A DNA stretch of 61,179 nt. Origin: Betaproteobacteria bacterium (GTDB lineage: Bacteria > Pseudomonadota > Gammaproteobacteria > Burkholderiales > SG8-39). Position 1 is the first letter of the stretch. Each line of letters begins with the position of its first letter. The stretch lies in the NCBI GenBank assembly GCA_947476535.1, contig CANJRC010000011.1:1-61179 (forward strand), given 5' to 3'. Of this stretch, positions 44,565 to 54,270 are shown piece after piece. The position numbers and the translations under genes are program-made. The notes beneath the pieces are model-generated. The model worked only from the letters and a program-made list of their open reading frames with translations, was not told the DNA's origin and did not search any database.

Positions 44565-45968
44565 ATGAGCAGCCTCCCCCCCGCTTTGCCGTCGGCGCCG
44601 GCATCGAAGGCCGACGCCGGCGCCACACCAGCCGGCCGCTCTGCCGCAACCAGCGAGTTCCTGCCGCGCTCACTGCTGTGGCGCACCTTTCTCCTGCTCG
44701 CGGCGCTGGTGCTGGTCACCACCGCCGCGTGGTTCCTGATCTTTCGCGCCTATGAGGCCGAGCCGCGCGCGCGCGCAATCTCGCAGAACCTGGTTTCAGT
44801 CGTCAACCTGACGCGGCTCGCCCTCGTGACCGCGCATCCTGAGCGCCGCCGCGAACTGCTCGACCAGCTCTCCGAGCGCGAAGGCATCCAGGTGTACCTC
44901 GCCGCGCCAGACGAACGCGTCGAACCGCTCCCCGACATTCCCATGCTGCAGCTCATGTCCGCATACGTGCGCCTGGAGCTGGGCGATGACACCAAACTGG
45001 CCATCGCCCGCGACGGCGTGCCCGGGATGTGGGTGAGCTTTGGCATTGCCGATGACGACTACTGGGTACGCATTCCGCGTGAACGCCTCGAGCGGCGCAT
45101 CGCGCTGCAGTGGGTCATGTGGGGCGTGCTTGCCCTGGTGCTGTCGCTCGTCGCCGCCTACTTCATCGTGTCGCGCGTGTCACGCCCGCTGAAGGCGCTG
45201 GCCGCCGCCGCATCATCCATCGGTCGCGGGCAGCTGCCCGAGCCGGTGCCGGAAATCGGCCCAGCCGAAATCGAAACCCTGTCGCGCGCCTTCAACCAGA
45301 TGACGCGCGACCTCTCGAGGATCGACCAGGACCGAGCGCTGATCCTCGCCGGCGTATCGCACGACCTGCGCACGCCGCTGGCGCGCCTCAGGCTTGGCGT
45401 GGAGATGAGCGGCGCCGACGCGTCACTTGAGGAAGGCATGCGCGCTGACATCGAGGACATGGACCGGATCATCGGGCAGTTCCTCGATTTCGCACGCCTC
45501 GACGGCGGCGAAGCGATGACGCCGGCCAGCCTCTCCGAGTTCGCGGGCGAGATTGTCGAGCGCCACCAGAAACGCGGTCATCCGGTGACTGCGGATCTGG
45601 AGAACACGCCGGAGACGCTGCTGCGCGCAACGGCCATGCGCCGCGCCATCGCCAATCTCGTTGACAACGCGCTGCGCTACGCGGGTGGCGCAATCGAAGT
45701 CCAGACCCGCGTCGAGCGTGCAGAGGCGGTGCTGGAAGTGCGCGATCGCGGCCCGGGAATTCCCGAGGGCGAGCAGGAGCGCATGAAGCAACCGTTCACC
45801 TGCATGGAGCAAGCGCGCAGCAATGCCGGCGGCTCGGGCCTGGGCCTCGCCATCGTCGATCGCATCGTCGCCGCGCACGGCGGCCGCTTCGAGCTCTTCA
45901 ATCGGGAGGGCGGCGGATTGATCGCGCGCATCCGGCTGCCGCTGGCACCGCAGTCCAGCCGCAATTGA
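44565..45968 (+). CDS. envZ: EnvZ-like sensor histidine kinase
   Basis: The 467-aa protein has a long low-complexity N-terminus and transmembrane segments at about 41-60 and 181-203 flanking a periplasmic domain of about 120 residues. A HAMP domain is followed by the phospho-histidine H266 in AGVSHDLRTPLARLRLG. An ATPase domain follows with NLVDNALRYAGG (N box), DRGPGIPEGEQ (G1) and GGSGLGLAIVDRIV (G2). It senses an envelope signal and controls the OmpR-like partner encoded upstream. The pair forms an operon. Confidence 0.92.
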   Translation: MSSLPPALPSAPASKADAGATPAGRSAATSEFLPRSLLWRTFLLLAALVLVTTAAWFLIFRAYEAEPRARAISQNLVSVVNLTRLALVTAHPERRRELLDQLSEREGIQVYLAAPDERVEPLPDIPMLQLMSAYVRLELGDDTKLAIARDGVPGMWVSFGIADDDYWVRIPRERLERRIALQWVMWGVLALVLSLVAAYFIVSRVSRPLKALAAAASSIGRGQLPEPVPEIGPAEIETLSRAFNQMTRDLSRIDQDRALILAGVSHDLRTPLARLRLGVEMSGADASLEEGMRADIEDMDRIIGQFLDFARLDGGEAMTPASLSEFAGEIVERHQKRGHPVTADLENTPETLLRATAMRRAIANLVDNALRYAGGAIEVQTRVERAEAVLEVRDRGPGIPEGEQERMKQPFTCMEQARSNAGGSGLGLAIVDRIVAAHGGRFELFNREGGGLIARIRLPLAPQSSRN

Positions 45969-46131
45969 GTCCTGACCGCGACCGGGGCGCTGCGGACATT
46001 ATTATCAGTTTAACCACCGGAATGCCCTACTGATCTAGCTGTAGGAGATCATTGATATCACTGGGGTCGGCCCCGCAGTGGCCCTGCATTGACCAAGCAC
46101 CGACCACGGGTGCGCCTGATAAGATTCGGGC

Positions 46132-47373
46132 ATGATCCAGCGCCAGTCCAACGAACGCACGCTGACCACCGCGGAGTTCGCCTTCATGGTGGCGGCGCTG
46201 ACCGGGGGACAGGCCTGCGGCACCCTGCTGGTGGTTGCCATGCCGACCATCGCACCCGTCATTGCCGAGAGCTTCGCCGTGCCCGCCTACATGATTGGAT
46301 ACCTGGCGAGCCTGGTGTACCTGGGCGTGCTGGCCGGGTTGTCGCTCGGCGCCAACCTGAGCTTGCGCTGGGGCGCCTGCCGCACCACGCAGGTCGGCCT
46401 GACGCTGCAGGCGACCGGCATCCTGCTGGCCAGCACCCGCAGCCTTGCGCTGCTCGCGCCGGCTGCGGTCTTCATCGGCTTCGGCTACGCCCTGCTGACG
46501 CCTGCGTCCTCGCACCTCCTGCTGCGTTACACGCCGGAGATCCGCCGCAACATGGTGTTCTCGCTCAAGCAGACCGGCGTGCCGCTGGGCGCGCTGGGAG
46601 CGGCGCTCACCGCTCCCGGCTTGGCGCTGCTGTTCGGCTGGCAAGGCGCCCTGTGGACTTTTGCCGCCGTGGTACTCGGCATGGTCGTTGCGATGCAGTG
46701 GCGGCGCAGGCACTGGGACGAGGATCGGAACCCCAATGTGCCGCTCGCGTCCAACCCGTTCGCAGCGCTTTCACTGATGTGGAACATCCCGGCATTGCGC
46801 CGCCTGTCCATCGTCGGCGGACTGCTCATCTGCAGCCAGATGACCATGCAGAATTTCACCGTGACAATGCTCTACGAGGAAATGAAAATCCCGCTGGTCC
46901 AGGCGGGCCTCATCCTCAGCATCGCGCAGGTCGGCGGCGTTTCGGGGCGGCTGTTCTGGGGCTGGATGGCGGACCGCACCGGGGATTGCCTGCGCGCGCT
47001 GATGCTCCTCGCCACCGGCCTGCTCGTCATTTCGATCACCTGCGCGACGCTGGGCCCGAGCTGGCCCATCGCGGGGCTTGCCGTGCTGTTCTTCCTGCTG
47101 GGTGCAACCGGTAGCGGTTGGCACGGCGCCTACCTGAGCGAAACCGCCCGCCTCGCCCCGCCGGGCCGGGTCAGCGTAGCCACCAGCGGGTCATTGCTGC
47201 TCAACAACATCAGCGCAATGATCACGCCGCTGGTCTTCGCCAGCATTTACTCGGTCATCCACAACTATGCCTATACGTTCGGCGTGCTGGTGGTGCCTGC
47301 AGCGCTGTCGTTGTGGCTGCTATGGAACTCGCGGCATGGCTCAGCGCGCCCGGGCTCCAAGATGACTTCCTGA
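46132..47373 (+). CDS. Major facilitator superfamily transporter
   Basis: The 413-aa protein shows 12 hydrophobic segments, starting MVAALTGGQACGTLLVVAMP. It has the MFS loop-8/9-like GRLFWGWMADRTGDC and a central basic loop (RRRHWDEDRNPNVP). The pattern is closest to the CynX/NimT or oxalate/formate-like anion transporters, but the substrate cannot be read. The ATG at 46132 is preceded by TCGGGC. It stands alone, 163 bp after envZ. Confidence 0.85.
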   Translation: MIQRQSNERTLTTAEFAFMVAALTGGQACGTLLVVAMPTIAPVIAESFAVPAYMIGYLASLVYLGVLAGLSLGANLSLRWGACRTTQVGLTLQATGILLASTRSLALLAPAAVFIGFGYALLTPASSHLLLRYTPEIRRNMVFSLKQTGVPLGALGAALTAPGLALLFGWQGALWTFAAVVLGMVVAMQWRRRHWDEDRNPNVPLASNPFAALSLMWNIPALRRLSIVGGLLICSQMTMQNFTVTMLYEEMKIPLVQAGLILSIAQVGGVSGRLFWGWMADRTGDCLRALMLLATGLLVISITCATLGPSWPIAGLAVLFFLLGATGSGWHGAYLSETARLAPPGRVSVATSGSLLLNNISAMITPLVFASIYSVIHNYAYTFGVLVVPAALSLWLLWNSRHGSARPGSKMTS

Positions 47374-47421
47374 GGGTCACCCCCATCCGTTCGCTCTTGG
47401 GGGCCCCTTCAGGGTTTGCCC

Positions 47422-47508
47422 TAAGAGTCTGTTGAAATATGAAGGGATACTCCCCTCATGCTCCCCTACTCCGGGGGTTGCACAATTTCATTTTGCAACA
47501 GGTTCTTA
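47422..47508. repeat. 87-bp element bounded by 22-bp imperfect inverted repeats
   Basis: The end TAAGAGTCTGTTGAAATATG at 47422 matches the complement of the right end (TAAGAACCTGTTGCAAAATG, reading leftward from 47508) in 18 of 22 bases over the full arms. The interior is short with C- and G-runs. Ends beginning this way resemble those of some insertion sequences. It could be a miniature inverted-repeat element, or the terminator between two convergent genes. Its right arm overlaps the stop of the solute-binding fragment. Confidence 0.5.
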
Positions 47509-47727
47509 CTGGAACCCCAGTAACCTGGCGACCAAGTCCTTGCGCGCCTCGGTCCCCGCCTTATTAGGTTCGTAATCCTTCGGCAGCGATGTCGTATCAA
47601 AAACGGAGACGCTCCCGGGGTCGGCATTGAACAATTTATTGCCTTCCAGGGTCATCACGAAGTGCGCGAGCAGGCGCGCGGCGTTGCCGTGTCTGGCCTT
47701 GGGTCTAAGGGTAAGGAACACCTGCAT
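47506..47727 (-). pseudogene. C-terminal fragment of an ABC transporter solute-binding protein
   Basis: The 73 residues contain NAARLLAHFVMTLEGNKLFN followed by ADPGSVSVFDTTSLPKDYEP and end LVARLLGFQ. This is the C-terminal lobe of iron(III)/FbpA-like solute-binding proteins, normally about 340 aa. No matching N-terminal lobe or ABC partner genes occur nearby. An ATG at 47727 has GGGGAG upstream, so a peptide may be made, but it cannot fold as the full receptor. Confidence 0.7.
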
Positions 47728-47777
47728 AGCTTCTCCCCTCGGTTGCGCCCCCGCACGATGCCGCAACGCCCGACCTG

Positions 47778-49313
47778 CTAAGCCCCCCGGCGCGCCGCGG
47801 TCTTGCGCGCCTTGCTGGCGGCCTTCTTCGCCTTCAGTGTCTTGAGCAGTGCCGCCGCCTCCCTCTCCACCTTGGTGCCCTTGAAGAAATCCGGGTTCGC
47901 CTCGCCGTAGAACTGCACCGGGTTGGTGAACATGAAATCCTTGAAGTCGGCATCGGTGATGAGCTTGTGCTCGACCATCTCATAGGCCTCCGGCAAAACC
48001 CCCGCCATCTCCTGCACGTCGAAATGGCCGACGTCCGAGCCGAACAGGGCGCGGATGCGCGCCCCGCCCGCGTTGTGCCTGGCGCTGAATGCCCAGGCAT
48101 TCAGCGGGTCGTCGGCCTCGCAACCGAAGTAGAAGTTGTCGACGAATAGCGCGTTGACGTCCTCGCTCTTCTTGATCTTACAGGCAGCGAAGTCGTCCAG
48201 GCTCTCGTTGCCACTGGTAAGGAACGCGCCCTTGATCGTGGTCACGGTGTCGTAGACGCCCTCGGGCTCGGCCAGCGCCTTCGCTATGCGCGGATCGCCA
48301 TACTGCCTGGCCAGCCTGATCAACTCCTTGACCTTGACGTTCCTCGGGTTATTCTCTGCAAGCGCCTTGGCATTGCGCTTTTCCCAATGGCCGTTCATAT
48401 CGGCGAGCAGCTGGCACGCATAGCCCACGCCGCCTTCGAGGAAGCCGAACTTGAGCGAGGGGAAACGACGGGTCACGCCACCGATGTAAATGGCCTTGCA
48501 CACGGCTTCGCAGGCGGCGGCAAAGTGGCCGATGTGGTTGTAGACGAAATTGGTCGGCGACGAACGGGTGCCGATGCCGCGCGAGCCCGAGTGAAAGGTC
48601 GGCGACACGCCCAGCTCGACGCACTTTTCCCATACCGGGTCGTAGTTGTAGGCGCTGTCGATGCCCAGCATGTCGTACCAGACGCCGCCGGCCGAGCTGT
48701 CGCGCAAGTCCGGATGGCTGGGGTTGGGACCCGCCGAGCCGACCCGGCGCGGGATCACGCTGCCCATGCAGACCACCTTGAGCCCGAGCTGCTTCACCGC
48801 GTACTCCAGCTCGGCGATGGCCTCCTCTGGCGTGTTCATCGGCACCACTGCGGTCGGCGTCATCCGGTCCGCATAGGGCGCAAAGTTCTCCGCGCAGAAG
48901 GTGTTGAACGCGCGGCAGGTATGCGCGCGCAGGCTGTCATCCGGGATGCGCACCGTGGCCATGCCCGACGAGGGATAGAGCACCGAGAAGTCGAAGCCCA
49001 GCTCGTCCATGCGCTCGTACATGAGCTTGGGCAGCATGGCGGTCGCCCGGTCGCGGGTGTTGCGCGCCGGCTGCGTGTACCAGGGCCCCTGCGTGACGCG
49101 CTTTTGCAGGCGCTCAGCAGGCGTCATGGCAAGGTTCTTCTCCGACAGCCCGGAAAAAAATGTGAAACCCGCCACCGCGCGGTCACCGCCGATGCGGCGC
49201 ATCTCCTCGCGCACATACGGGCCGAACTCGATCCAGTGACCATCGGCGTCGATGACCGGGTGCTTCAGGCGCGCGCGGATCTTCTGCGCCGACAGGTGCG
49301 ATTCCTTGCTCAT
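47778..49313 (-). CDS. Amidohydrolase family protein (ACMSD-like)
   Basis: The 511-aa protein opens with IDADGHWIEF (D22, D24, H26), the metal-binding signature of the amidohydrolase_2 / aminocarboxymuconate decarboxylase-like group. It later shows SPTFHSGSRGIG and a C-terminal ALFGSDVGHFDV. It ends in a lysine/alanine-rich tail (KAKKAASKARKTAARRGA). The enzyme should hydrolyse or decarboxylate an organic acid. The ATG at 49313 has GGGAGAG upstream. It is divergent from the second amidohydrolase gene. Confidence 0.87.
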   Translation of the reverse strand: MSKESHLSAQKIRARLKHPVIDADGHWIEFGPYVREEMRRIGGDRAVAGFTFFSGLSEKNLAMTPAERLQKRVTQGPWYTQPARNTRDRATAMLPKLMYERMDELGFDFSVLYPSSGMATVRIPDDSLRAHTCRAFNTFCAENFAPYADRMTPTAVVPMNTPEEAIAELEYAVKQLGLKVVCMGSVIPRRVGSAGPNPSHPDLRDSSAGGVWYDMLGIDSAYNYDPVWEKCVELGVSPTFHSGSRGIGTRSSPTNFVYNHIGHFAAACEAVCKAIYIGGVTRRFPSLKFGFLEGGVGYACQLLADMNGHWEKRNAKALAENNPRNVKVKELIRLARQYGDPRIAKALAEPEGVYDTVTTIKGAFLTSGNESLDDFAACKIKKSEDVNALFVDNFYFGCEADDPLNAWAFSARHNAGGARIRALFGSDVGHFDVQEMAGVLPEAYEMVEHKLITDADFKDFMFTNPVQFYGEANPDFFKGTKVEREAAALLKTLKAKKAASKARKTAARRGA

Positions 49314-49556
49314 GCTCTCTCCCTTGGTACAGGTCTCGTCGACATCTTGCGCCGGTGCCTGCGGTTTCAAATGCCATTCGTCCCAGAGTAGCGACTGCGG
49401 CGCGCTACTGTCAACCTCAACAACGACCAGCCCTTCGCTCCCCGTGCGAACGGCGGAGCATCACGCTCAGTTCTTGACCTTTGCCCCGACTCGACGCATT
49501 CTCGGCCTCGAAGATGCACTGGAACATCAAGACCGCCATCCAACTGGAGAAATTCC

Positions 49557-50705
49557 TTGCGCAAGATCGCCCGCACTTCCTCCGGCAAGCCTGAAAGGCT
49601 GCCCTACCGCATCGTATCGGCCGACCAGCACATCAATGAACCCCCGGACCTGTGGGCCAAGCGCGTTTCACGAAAATACAAGGACCGCGCCCCGAAGATG
49701 AAACGCTTCGAGCTGGGCGAGGCCTGGATCATCGAGGGCGTAAAAGACCCGATCAATTTCGGCGCCAACGCCTGCGCCGGACTGCACCCGGAAGAAATGA
49801 AGGCATGGCTGCCCTGGGACCGCGTGCGCAAGGGCGGCTACATCGGCAAGGAGCGCATTACCGAAATGGATGCCGACGGCATCGATGGCGCGTTGCTCTT
49901 CCCGACGCCCCGACTGTCCGAGGGCATCATCATCAATCAGGACCACGCGTTCCAGCTGGAAATGGTGCGCGCCTACAACGACTGGCTGGCCGAATATGTC
50001 TCCTGCGCGCCCGACCGCCTGTTCGGGATGATCTGGCTGCCGGCAACCGGCGTCAAGGATGCCATCCGGGAGTTCGAGCGCTGCATCAAGATGCCGGGAA
50101 TGGTCGGTCCGGTAATCAACTGCTATCCGAACGGCACGGCTGAACTCAAGCCCTCCGACGACGCGTTGTGGGGCCTGCTTGCCGAGGCAGACATCCCGCT
50201 CAACATCCATGTATCCCTCACCGACAAGGAGCCCACGCGTCATACCGAGAAGCTGCCAGGCAGCACACGCAACCGGGATGCCGAGCGGCGCATGCTCGAG
50301 TTCCTGTGGTCGGGTGCGTTGAACCGCTTCCCGAACTTCAAGCTGACCTTCGCCGAAGTCGACGCCGGATGGGTGCCCTTCTTCAAGGAACAGATCGACA
50401 ACCGCTACAACCGTTTCTCCAAGGCGGCCAAGTTCGATCTCACCATGCCGCCTTCGGAATACTTCGAGAAGCATTTTTCCTACGCCTACATCACCGACGC
50501 CTACGCCATCCGCAACCGCGACCTGATCGGCGTGAAAAACCTGATGTGGTCCGATGATTATCCGCATGTCGGGGCGGACTGGCCCTTCACGCAGCGTTCC
50601 CTGTCCCAGTACATGGCCGGCGTGCCGGCCGACGAGCGCGAGTTGATCCTCGCCGGCAACGTCACCCGCCTCTATAAGCTGCCCGGCATGCTGCCGCGGA
50701 CCTAG
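49557..50705 (+). CDS. Amidohydrolase family protein (ACMSD-like)
   Basis: This 382-aa protein begins at a TTG at 49557 with GGAGA upstream; there is no ATG before the conserved IVSADQHINEPPDLW region. It has a C-terminal MWSDDYPHVGADWPFTQ, the expected second metal-site block, and TEMDADGIDGALLFPTPRLS. It is the first gene of a tightly spaced group with the tandem CoA-transferase (9 bp later) and the Gfo/Idh protein. The substrate is likely a carboxylic acid processed together with CoA activation. Confidence 0.87.
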   Translation: MRKIARTSSGKPERLPYRIVSADQHINEPPDLWAKRVSRKYKDRAPKMKRFELGEAWIIEGVKDPINFGANACAGLHPEEMKAWLPWDRVRKGGYIGKERITEMDADGIDGALLFPTPRLSEGIIINQDHAFQLEMVRAYNDWLAEYVSCAPDRLFGMIWLPATGVKDAIREFERCIKMPGMVGPVINCYPNGTAELKPSDDALWGLLAEADIPLNIHVSLTDKEPTRHTEKLPGSTRNRDAERRMLEFLWSGALNRFPNFKLTFAEVDAGWVPFFKEQIDNRYNRFSKAAKFDLTMPPSEYFEKHFSYAYITDAYAIRNRDLIGVKNLMWSDDYPHVGADWPFTQRSLSQYMAGVPADERELILAGNVTRLYKLPGMLPRT

Positions 50706-50714
50706 CGAATCGGG

Positions 50715-53132
50715 ATGGGCAACGCCACGAGCGTATTCGCCGGCCTGCGGGTCGTGGAACTGGCCGAGGGCATGGCCGGTGCCATGGCGGCCATGATCAT
50801 GGCCGACAACGGCGCGGACGTCATCAAGGTCGAGCCGCGCAGCGGCGATTTCTCCCGACACAGCCCGGGCTTCCTGATGTGGAACCGTGGCAAGAAGAGC
50901 GTGATGCTGGACCACGACGAGGCCGCGGACCTGGCGATGATCCGGAGACTCATCCGCAGCGCCGACGTGGTGATCTCGACGCTCACGCCCGGGACGGCTG
51001 TGCAATGCGGCATCGATTACACGAGCATCGCAACCGAACAGCCGGACCTGGTCTATTGCGAGATCAGCGGCTTTGGCCTGCCCGCGGACTATGAGCGCAT
51101 GGCACAGTACGACGAGCTCGTGCTCGCCAAGAGCGGCCGCGTTTGCGGCAATGACGCAATGAGCGGTGCCATTCACATGGGGCGCCCCATTTACATCACC
51201 GCGCCCATACCCTCCTTTGGCGCTGCCGGGCTCGCGCTGCAGGGCATCGCGGCGGCGCTGCTGGCACGCTGCCGCGACGGGCGTGGCCGCAAGGTCGAGA
51301 CCAGCCTGCTCGACGGCATCAGCGCAACCACCATGCGCCTCGCCTTCGAGCGCAAGGACGACGCCATGATCTCGACGCAGAACCGGGACTCCGACAGTGC
51401 GCTGGTGCTCAAACGCATCGCGCTGTGCTTCATGACACCGCGCTGCAAGGACGGCGGATACCTCCAGATGTGCGCCCGCCAGGAGCGGCACTTTCGCAAC
51501 TGGCTGCAGGCCATGGAGCTTGCCCATCTGCTCGATACCGAGCGATTCGGCCAGGCGCCCCTCGGCCTGAAGACCAACGAGGATATCGCCGAGCTGACCG
51601 CGTTGATTTCGCAGCGCATGCTGACCAAGACGCGCGGCGAATGGATCCGCATCTTTTCCACCGAATGGGACGTGGGAGGTGACCCGTTCCTCACGCCGGA
51701 GGAGTTCCTGCGCCATCCGCAGATGCTGGAGAACGACCGCATCGTCGAGCTGGATGACCCGGTTTTCGGCAAGGTGACGCAGGTGGGCGCGCTGGTGCAT
51801 TTTTCGGAAACACCCTCGCACATCGAGCGCAGCGCGCCGCAACTGGGCGAGCACCAGGTCGAACTACCGGACATGCTCAGGCGCCAACCGGCCACGCGGC
51901 CCCAGGCGACGCCGCAGGAGCGCAAGTCGCCTGCGAACGGGGCGACGAGGCCACCGCTCGAGGGCATCACCGTGCTGGAACTCGCCTATTACCTCGCGGC
52001 GCCGCTCGGCGCCACACTGCTGGCGGAAATGGGCGCGCGCGTCATCAAGATCGAGCCGCTCGAAGGCGACCCCATGCGCAAGGCGGGCCTGGAATTCGTG
52101 CACCTCGTCCATGGCAAGGAGAGCCTGCCCGTGGACCTCAAGACGAAGACCGGGCAGGACATCCTGCGGCGCGTCGTCGCCATGTCGGATGCCGTGGTCC
52201 ACAATTTCCGGCCGGGCGTACCCGAACGGTTGGGGCTCGACTACGAAACCTTGCGCCGCATCAATCCGTCCATCGTCTACCTTTATGGTGCATCGTATGG
52301 ATCGAACGGGCCGGAGAAACACCGTCCGGCGTTCCACTCGACGCCGCATGCCTTGAACGGCGGTGGCATCCTGCAGGCCGGCCTGGGCAATCCGCCGGTG
52401 GATGACTCCTATCCGGACCCGTGCTCCGGCATCGGTGCTGGCATGGCTCTGGCCATGGGCCTGCTTGCGCGCGAGCGCACGGGCAAGGGACAAACCATGG
52501 AGACCACCATGCTCACCAGCTCGGCCTATGTGCACAGCGAGCGACTGACGCATTACCGGGGCATGCCCAGGCTGCCCATGCTCGATGGCGGGCAGTACGG
52601 CCTGCACAGCCTCAACCGGCTGTACCCGACCCGCCGCGGCTGGCTGATGCTGGGCCTGCGGACGATGCAGGAGTGGCAGCGACTGGCGGACGTCCTGGCG
52701 CGCCCCGAGGCACTGAGTGCGGACTCCACAAGCAGCATTCCACCATCGCCCAAGGACGATGCAGCAATCGCCGTGGCGCTGGCGTCGATCCTGGCCGAGC
52801 GCGATGCCGACGCCTGGGAGCACCTGCTGCTCGCCGCCAACGTGCCCGCAGCAGCCGTGGCATCCTCCTTCGAGGCGTTTTCGCTCGAGAGCGGCATTCT
52901 CAGCAGCGAGGAGCACCCGACCTTTGGCACCTACTGGCGGCTGCGCCCGCGCATGCGCTTCTCGCCTGGCGGCAACCGGGAGGGTGCCCCCTGCGCCGTC
53001 GGCGAACACACCACCGCGCTGCTATCCGAACTGGGGTACACCCCCGCAGGGATCGGGCGCGCCATTGCCGAGAAGGCGGTGGCCGATTGGACGCACGACG
53101 GGAACCCTGCCCTGGCACGAGTCACCACGTGA
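50715..53132 (+). CDS. Tandem family III CoA-transferase (two CaiB/BaiF domains in one chain)
   Basis: The 805-aa chain has two CoA-transferase domains joined by a proline/arginine/alanine linker (about 388-412). Domain 1 (1-385) opens FAGLRVVELAEGMAGAMAAM and has the catalytic-type D133 in AQYDELVLA. Domain 2 (413-800) opens PPLEGITVLELAYYLAAPLG and has GADVI-like VIKIEPLEGDP. At the catalytic position it reads AFHSTPHALNGG, a histidine (H541) where aspartate is expected. Domain 1 alone probably carries activity. The gene is followed by a GTGA-coupled Gfo/Idh gene. Confidence 0.88.
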   Translation: MGNATSVFAGLRVVELAEGMAGAMAAMIMADNGADVIKVEPRSGDFSRHSPGFLMWNRGKKSVMLDHDEAADLAMIRRLIRSADVVISTLTPGTAVQCGIDYTSIATEQPDLVYCEISGFGLPADYERMAQYDELVLAKSGRVCGNDAMSGAIHMGRPIYITAPIPSFGAAGLALQGIAAALLARCRDGRGRKVETSLLDGISATTMRLAFERKDDAMISTQNRDSDSALVLKRIALCFMTPRCKDGGYLQMCARQERHFRNWLQAMELAHLLDTERFGQAPLGLKTNEDIAELTALISQRMLTKTRGEWIRIFSTEWDVGGDPFLTPEEFLRHPQMLENDRIVELDDPVFGKVTQVGALVHFSETPSHIERSAPQLGEHQVELPDMLRRQPATRPQATPQERKSPANGATRPPLEGITVLELAYYLAAPLGATLLAEMGARVIKIEPLEGDPMRKAGLEFVHLVHGKESLPVDLKTKTGQDILRRVVAMSDAVVHNFRPGVPERLGLDYETLRRINPSIVYLYGASYGSNGPEKHRPAFHSTPHALNGGGILQAGLGNPPVDDSYPDPCSGIGAGMALAMGLLARERTGKGQTMETTMLTSSAYVHSERLTHYRGMPRLPMLDGGQYGLHSLNRLYPTRRGWLMLGLRTMQEWQRLADVLARPEALSADSTSSIPPSPKDDAAIAVALASILAERDADAWEHLLLAANVPAAAVASSFEAFSLESGILSSEEHPTFGTYWRLRPRMRFSPGGNREGAPCAVGEHTTALLSELGYTPAGIGRAIAEKAVADWTHDGNPALARVTT

Positions 53133-54229
53133 CGGGTCCGTCGAAAATACGCGTCGGGATGGTGGGTATCAGCCCCGGCGCCGGTTGGGCCGGAACGTCA
53201 CATGTGCCGGCGCTCGCATCGCTTCCCGAATTCGAACTGGTCGCCATAGCACCCGCGAGGGCCCGCCCGCAACACGAGGTCGTGCCGCATCCCGCATTCC
53301 GCCTGGCCTTCGGCAATTACGAGGAACTGGTGCTGAGCAGCGATATCGACCTGGTCGTGGTCACCACGCGCGTGCCCATGCACGCGCCCGTCGCGATCGC
53401 GGCGCTGGCGGCAGGCAAGCATGTCTACTGCGAATGGCCGCTGGGAAAAACTACTGGGGAAGCCGTCCGCATGGCAGATGCGGCGCGCCAATCTGGACGC
53501 GTTCATGCAGTCGGCCTGCAGGCGAGCGCATCCCCCACGCTGCACTATGTGGCGGACCTGATACGTCAAGGCTGGATCGGCCGCCCGCTATCCACCAGCA
53601 TGCTCGCCTCATCGCCCACCTGGGGTGCCGTATCCAAGGAATATCTTGCCGATCGCAGCAATGGCGCGACGCTGTTCTCGATCATCGGCGGGCATTCCCT
53701 TGATGCGCTGTGCCGTGCGTTGGGGGAGTTTCGCGAAGTATCCGCCACCATCGCGACGCAGCGGCCGCAAACCCTCGTCGAGGGTGGCAGGCCGTTCGTC
53801 ATGTCATCCCCCGACCAGGTGGTCGTGCAGGGCGTGCTCGCCAGCGGTGCCATCGCCTCGGTGCACCTGCGCGGCGGCACCGCGCGCGGCGAAGTCTTCC
53901 TCTGGGAGATCCATGGCGACGAGGGCGACCTGATAGTCACCGCAAATAATTATGTGCAGTACGACGAGGACGGATTGATGTTGAAAGGCGGTCGCGGTAC
54001 CAACAGTAAAATCAGCCCGATGCCCGTACCACCCGACTACCGCGCCCAGGTTGTGCCGCCGGGGCGACCGGGAAATCTCGCCCGGATGTACGCGCAAATG
54101 CGTGAATCCATCACAATAGGCAGGCCGATGATTCCGGGCTTCGACGACGCGGTAAGCCGCCACCGGATGCTCGACAGCATTGAAGCCGCCGCGCTGTCCG
54201 GCGTGCGACAGAGGATACACGGCGAGTAG
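53129..54229 (+). CDS. Gfo/Idh/MocA family oxidoreductase-like protein
   Basis: The 366-aa protein starts at a GTG at 53129 overlapping the stop of the CoA-transferase (GTGA). It has the Rossmann opening KIRVGMVGISPGAGWAGTSH and DIDLVVVTTRVPMHAPVAIA. The family EKP motif reads C101-E-W-P-L (W103 in place of lysine), which may remove the usual catalytic role; Gal80-type regulators show a similar EWP change. The C-terminal domain, with EIHGDEGDLIVTANNYVQYD, is typical. Its role may be reductase, sensor or binding partner. Confidence 0.85.
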   Translation: MTGPSKIRVGMVGISPGAGWAGTSHVPALASLPEFELVAIAPARARPQHEVVPHPAFRLAFGNYEELVLSSDIDLVVVTTRVPMHAPVAIAALAAGKHVYCEWPLGKTTGEAVRMADAARQSGRVHAVGLQASASPTLHYVADLIRQGWIGRPLSTSMLASSPTWGAVSKEYLADRSNGATLFSIIGGHSLDALCRALGEFREVSATIATQRPQTLVEGGRPFVMSSPDQVVVQGVLASGAIASVHLRGGTARGEVFLWEIHGDEGDLIVTANNYVQYDEDGLMLKGGRGTNSKISPMPVPPDYRAQVVPPGRPGNLARMYAQMRESITIGRPMIPGFDDAVSRHRMLDSIEAAALSGVRQRIHGE

Positions 54230-54270
54230 TTCAGCGAAGTATTCATGAAGCAACAATCATTAGGGGAGCG

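Noticed and set aside
49668-51854. A 728-codon minus-strand open frame
   Set aside because: It is antisense to the amidohydrolase and tandem CoA-transferase, both well supported; it has no recognisable domain.
52421-53128. Upstream extension of the Gfo/Idh frame
   Set aside because: The in-frame stretch overlaps the CoA-transferase domain 2 and is arginine/histidine-rich; the GTG at 53129 coupled to the previous stop explains the real start.
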